From an uncultured Mucilaginibacter sp. (GTDB lineage: Bacteria > Bacteroidota > Bacteroidia > Sphingobacteriales > Sphingobacteriaceae): a stretch of 19,715 nucleotides of DNA. The translations under genes were made by a program, and so were the position numbers. Positions 16,565-19,715 of the stretch are shown here, in pieces (positions within the stretch are counted from its first letter, which is position 1; every line of letters begins with the position of its first letter). Under the pieces are notes generated by a model. It ran no database searches and was not told where the DNA came from. It worked only from the letters and a program-made list of their open reading frames with translations. The DNA is taken from the NCBI RefSeq assembly GCF_946481715.1, contig NZ_CAMLOV010000105.1:1-19715 (forward strand), in the 5' to 3' direction.

Positions 16565-17866
16565 ATGATACAGCAAACGCTCCAAAAACTTAATATCGAA
16601 AAGCTAAACCCTATGCAGGAGGCAGCTATAGCAGCTGTAAAAAAAGGCGATGTAATATTGCTTTCGCCTACCGGCTCGGGCAAAACGCTTGGGTTTTTAC
16701 TGCCTTTATTAAGTTTGCTGGATAGTAAAGTAGCAACAGTACAAGCGCTTATTTTAGTACCGTCGCGCGAACTTGCTTTGCAGATAGAACAGGTTTTCCG
16801 CTCCATTGGCAGCGGTTTTAAAGTGAATTGCTGTTACGGTGGGCACCCCGTACGCACCGAAATGAAGAACCTTTCGCAGCCGCCGGCAGTGTTAATCGGC
16901 ACGCCGGGCCGCATAGGCCACCATCTACGCCGCGAGAGTTTTAGCACAGATACTATTACCACCCTGATACTGGATGAATTTGATAAGGCGCTGGAGTTTG
17001 GCTTTCAGGAAGATATGGCCTACATCATCGGCCAATTGCGAAGCCTGAGGAAACGCGTACTTACTTCGGCCACGCAAATGGACGAGATACCTCGCTTTAC
17101 AGGCATTAACAAACCCATCACCCTTAATTATTTAAGCGATAGCGCGCCAACGGCCAACCTGAAGCAAAAGGTGGTTATTGCCGAAGCTGCTGATAAGCTG
17201 GAAGCGCTTTTTGCCCTGATATGTAAAATTGGCGATAAGGCAACCCTGGTGTTCTGCAACCACCGCGAGGCTGTAGAACGCATTAGCGATGTGCTTTGGG
17301 ATAACGGGCTGCCCAACGATGTTTTCCACGGCGGTATGGAGCAGGACGACCGCGAGCGCGCCTTAATAAAATTCCGCAACGGCAGCCACCGCATCCTCAT
17401 CACTACCGACCTCGCCTCTCGCGGGCTGGATATCCCCGAGATAGAACATGTGATACATTACCAGTTGCCGCATACCGAAGAAGCTTTCACCCACCGTAAC
17501 GGGCGTACAGCGCGTATGCACGCTGCGGGTACCTCCTACCTTATGCTTTCGCCCGGGGAAAAGCCGGCATACATAGCAGAGATGCCGGAGGTGGAAGATC
17601 TATCAGGCGAAATTGTTATCCCGCAGCCATCACCATGGACCACCCTTTACCTCGCCGCGGGTAAAAAAGACAAAGTAAACAAGGTAGATATTGTAGGGTT
17701 GCTGCTCAAAAAAGGCGAATTGAATAAAGAAGACCTCGGACTGATAGAAGTGCTCGATTTTTCCTCCTATGCCGCCGTAAAACGCGTACGCGCAGAACGC
17801 GTGGTAGCATTGGTTAAGAACGAGAAAATTAAAGGGAAAAAGGTTAAGATAGAGGTATCGAAATAA
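16565..17866 (+). CDS. DEAD-box RNA helicase with DbpA-type RNA-binding tail
   Basis: A 433-aa ATP-dependent RNA helicase. Motifs in order: Q-motif region LNIEKLNPMQEAAI (9-22), I SPTGSGKT (34-41), Ia PSRELALQ, Ib TPGRIG, II DEFD (137-140, in place of DEAD), III SAT (168-170), IV LVFCNHREA, V TTDLASRGLDI, and VI HRNGRTAR (310-317, usually HRIGRTGR). Residues about 358-432 match the DbpA RNA-binding fold (KVNKVDIVGLLLKKG, then LGLIEVLDFSS, then GKKVKIEV), which in DbpA directs the enzyme to 23S rRNA helix 92. A role in large-subunit assembly is therefore plausible. The start is ATG 16565, just after a good -7 element. Whether DEFD alters coupling is unknown, but the catalytic D and E remain. 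Confidence 0.92.
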   Translation: MIQQTLQKLNIEKLNPMQEAAIAAVKKGDVILLSPTGSGKTLGFLLPLLSLLDSKVATVQALILVPSRELALQIEQVFRSIGSGFKVNCCYGGHPVRTEMKNLSQPPAVLIGTPGRIGHHLRRESFSTDTITTLILDEFDKALEFGFQEDMAYIIGQLRSLRKRVLTSATQMDEIPRFTGINKPITLNYLSDSAPTANLKQKVVIAEAADKLEALFALICKIGDKATLVFCNHREAVERISDVLWDNGLPNDVFHGGMEQDDRERALIKFRNGSHRILITTDLASRGLDIPEIEHVIHYQLPHTEEAFTHRNGRTARMHAAGTSYLMLSPGEKPAYIAEMPEVEDLSGEIVIPQPSPWTTLYLAAGKKDKVNKVDIVGLLLKKGELNKEDLGLIEVLDFSSYAAVKRVRAERVVALVKNEKIKGKKVKIEVSK

Positions 17867-17955
17867 TAGACCCTTAATTATAAATTTAGCCCGGCAGCAA
17901 ACGGTTTTTCCGGGGCATCGCGCTGTGTCAGGAAAAAATAATGAAACCCGCTCTG

Positions 17956-18987
17956 TTAGTTTGCTTTTGCCCAATCTAAAGCAAACTGATGGGCTTCGTC
18001 AACGCGGTCAACCCTAACTTCTTTACCATCCTTTACAAGTGTTTCCTGAAAACCGTGACTGCAGTTGGGGTACACTTTGTAGGTGAGGTTTTTTTTGCCT
18101 TTCCTTAAGAATTCAAGTTTGGCATAATCCATATCTATAATAGTTTGGTTATTGTCCTTACCGCCGGCCACATACAAAATCGGGATGTTAAGCTTAAGCA
18201 TGTTTTCTAACGGCGTAGTTTCAGAAAAACTACTCCATTTTAAATAAGTGGCTCCATACCATTTCTTATCAGTAGCTAACGGGCTTGCATATATTTTTTC
18301 ATATTCGTTATAAAGCGAATCTACAATTTGCTGGCCTTGTTCAGCTGTAATTTTACCGGCAGCCGCATCAAGCCGTGCATTAATAAGAAAATCATATAAC
18401 TGATTGAGCGCATTGCCAACAAAACAAATAACATGGGTAACCTTTTTGTTGAACACGGCTACTAATGGCGCAACTTGCGAGCCCTCCGAATACCCCATCA
18501 CAATAATATGTTTTTTGTCGACAGGTATTTTCTTTACTGCATAATCGATAGCTTCCGAGGCCGCAATCGCTCGCCACTGTAAACTATAAAATTTATCATA
18601 AACGGCATTGCCAGGGTAATAAGCATTGCCGGCCCGGTATCTGAGGCTATCGCTAAAAGGGATACCGGGCTTGCTGATGAGTACCACCGTATAATTTTTT
18701 GAGGCTGTAGCTATATCGAGGGAAACAGATGTGCTGTAATTACCGGAGCTTTTTCTAAAAATCAATGGCATATTGCCGGAGCCATCAATGTATATCAATA
18801 ACGGCTTTTTTATGTTTCTGTTAGCTTTGCTTATATGGATAACAATATTACCCAGCTGTTTATTCGTAATTGTATCGTGGTCGAAAACGCTATCCAAGCG
18901 GTTTTGCGCAGAGCCTTGTATACTCGTAAATATTAAACAAACCGATGCTATTAATTTAAGGGCGTTGTGGTAAAACTTATAAATCAT
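17956..18987 (-). CDS. Secreted alpha/beta hydrolase of unknown substrate
   Basis: A 343-aa exported protein. A signal peptide at 1 to about 28 (ALKLIASVCLIFTSIQGSAQ, cleavage probably after SAQ) is followed by an alpha/beta-hydrolase fold. The nucleophile elbow is MGYSEGSQ with S167. The acid is probably D278 (AGGKDNN) or D285, and the base is H311 in PNCSHGF. An oxyanion-type LLIYIDGSG lies at 63-71, and a helical lid of about 60 residues (195-255) separates the halves. The fold resembles dienelactone-hydrolase or prolyl-oligopeptidase-like esterases. No neighbour suggests a substrate. It is convergent with the helicase; the 89-bp gap contains only a weak GCCCGG/CCGGGGC hairpin (17889-17916). 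Confidence 0.85.
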   Translation of the reverse strand: MIYKFYHNALKLIASVCLIFTSIQGSAQNRLDSVFDHDTITNKQLGNIVIHISKANRNIKKPLLIYIDGSGNMPLIFRKSSGNYSTSVSLDIATASKNYTVVLISKPGIPFSDSLRYRAGNAYYPGNAVYDKFYSLQWRAIAASEAIDYAVKKIPVDKKHIIVMGYSEGSQVAPLVAVFNKKVTHVICFVGNALNQLYDFLINARLDAAAGKITAEQGQQIVDSLYNEYEKIYASPLATDKKWYGATYLKWSSFSETTPLENMLKLNIPILYVAGGKDNNQTIIDMDYAKLEFLRKGKKNLTYKVYPNCSHGFQETLVKDGKEVRVDRVDEAHQFALDWAKAN

Positions 18988-19038
18988 GAGAATTTGGGCG
19001 CTTATTATGAAGTTAGGATAAAAGACGTTTTATTTTCT

Positions 19039-19047
19039 CAAACGTTA
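19039..19047 (-). promoter_or_regulatory. Weak candidate -7 element for the hydrolase
   Basis: The minus strand reads TAACGTTTG, that is TA plus three bases plus TTTG, about 50 nt before the hydrolase ATG, with a TTG about 24 nt further upstream. The spacing departs from consensus by one base in the -7 box. The remaining 18988-19146 interval shows nothing else. Confidence 0.25.
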
Positions 19048-19146
19048 CGGTCTATTTCTTTCCGTTATTTACAATATTGCTTTTTTGGTATGCCCTTTTT
19101 CTTGAATTTTAATCATCGGTTAGCCAGCATATGTCAGTTTTCCTCC

Positions 19147-19715
19147 CTACTTCGTCATCTTCTCTATCTCCGCCTTAACGTCTATATTGTTATCCCTTTG
19201 CAATAACGCGCCAAGCCGCTCATAAATAGGCTTGCCGGCATCAATATCGTTGGTTGATGCGGGTTTTCCGCCAAACCATTTGTTCATATCCCAATTAATC
19301 TTAAAGCTTACCTATTTGGTTTCCTTAGTTCCGCCAATGGCGCAAATTAGCACATCGTAACTCGCATTATTTTTGGTGATTAGTTTTTGGCCGGTTACCG
19401 ATAGGTAGTTATCGTTTACCCGTAATTTCCTAACAATAAGGTATTCCTGATTAATGGAGTTTACTACATATTCATCCTTTATCTCTTCGGAAAGGTAATT
19501 CGGGTCCAGTTTATCGTATTTGATATAGAAAGCCCAAAGGCAGGCATCTTTTAAAGCTGACAATACCGATTGGCTCTCGGGGTATTTCTGATAGGCCTCC
19601 CAACCGGCATCAAATGCGTTTTTGAAATCCTTTTGATACGCATATTCGTTAATAAGGCGTACCCAGGTCATTTCGGTAGTATGGTTAACATTGCCGGTAT
19701 TTAGCACAATCGATT
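19147..19715 (-). pseudogene. Partial gene at right edge with in-frame TAG; two reading-frame segments
   Basis: The minus-strand frame is open from the window edge (19715) to a TAG at 19314-19312. The first segment reads IVLNTGNVNHTTEMTW..., a helical region reminiscent of a TPR unit (KNAFDAGWEAYQKYPE) and a strand-rich end (YDVLICAIGGTKETK). In the same frame after the TAG, 54 further sense codons run to a second TAG at 19149-19147. They encode sequence that still looks like protein: INWDMNKWFGGKPAS, then PIYERLGALLQRDNNIDVKAEIEKM. Both parts have similar residue makeup, so one ancestral protein split by a nonsense mutation is the simplest reading. Alternatives are a true stop plus a separate 46-aa ORF (ATG 19287), or a sequencing error. 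I do not recognise the family. GTG 19707 is not a likely start because the frame continues off the edge. Confidence 0.55.

Noticed and set aside
17889..17916. GCCCGG/CCGGGGC hairpin between the helicase and hydrolase as a terminator.
   Set aside because: The stem is short with a mismatch in length and no T-tract follows on either strand.
18967..19206. 79-aa plus-strand ORF between the hydrolase and the edge gene.
   Set aside because: It overlaps the coding-like minus-strand frame at 19147-19206 and the hydrolase start, and looks like an A/T-rich chance frame.

Overview
The window looks like chromosomal DNA from a Bacteroidota organism, most likely Sphingobacteriaceae of the Mucilaginibacter/Pedobacter kind. 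Three things point there. Protein sequences such as the TTG-started MCE protein, the LptD-like barrel and the PhoH N-terminus have that lineage's flavour. Promoter candidates follow the Bacteroidota form TTG-N(about 20)-TAnnTTTG. Genes lack Shine-Dalgarno sites and have A/T-rich start regions. I see no rRNA, tRNA, CRISPR array, insertion sequence or prophage gene. Most of the window is conserved housekeeping DNA.

Left part (1-4335): a methionine/homocysteine operon, metY-metX-hom, read rightwards from a promoter near 173-204. Hom makes homoserine, MetX acetylates it, and MetY replaces the acetate with sulfide to give homocysteine. The 5' leader is the most interesting part of the window. A SAM-I (S-box) riboswitch at 256-367 is followed 7 nt later by an unannotated 36-codon ORF (375-485) whose product ends GCICMCCCC, so its last eight codons hold six cysteine codons. 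This looks like a cysteine-sensing leader peptide stacked behind a SAM sensor, so the operon could read both the end product (SAM) and sulfur supply (cysteine). A strong bidirectional terminator (4311-4335) ends the operon.

Middle left (4363-9971, minus strand): lptD-like gene, cinA and a 2-oxo acid dehydrogenase E2 gene, packed closely in that transcription order. Divergent from lptD are an N-acetylmuramoyl-L-alanine amidase and an MCE/MlaD-like lipid-transport protein (10024-11902). This makes a cell-envelope block around a 52-nt divergent promoter region.

Middle right (11997-15417, minus strand): phoH, purC, a STAS-domain gene and RNase Z. Two long, low-complexity inverted repeats sit directly after stop codons here, one between the convergent mlaD and rnz genes and one between phoH and purC.

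Right part (15519-19715): a DUF62 SAM hydroxide adenosyltransferase; a gene-free stretch with paired GTAC palindromes that look like an orphan operator; a DEAD-box RNA helicase with a DEFD motif II and a DbpA-type RNA-binding tail; a secreted alpha/beta hydrolase on the minus strand; and, at the right edge, a partial minus-strand gene whose frame carries an in-frame TAG followed by 54 more codons that still look like protein.
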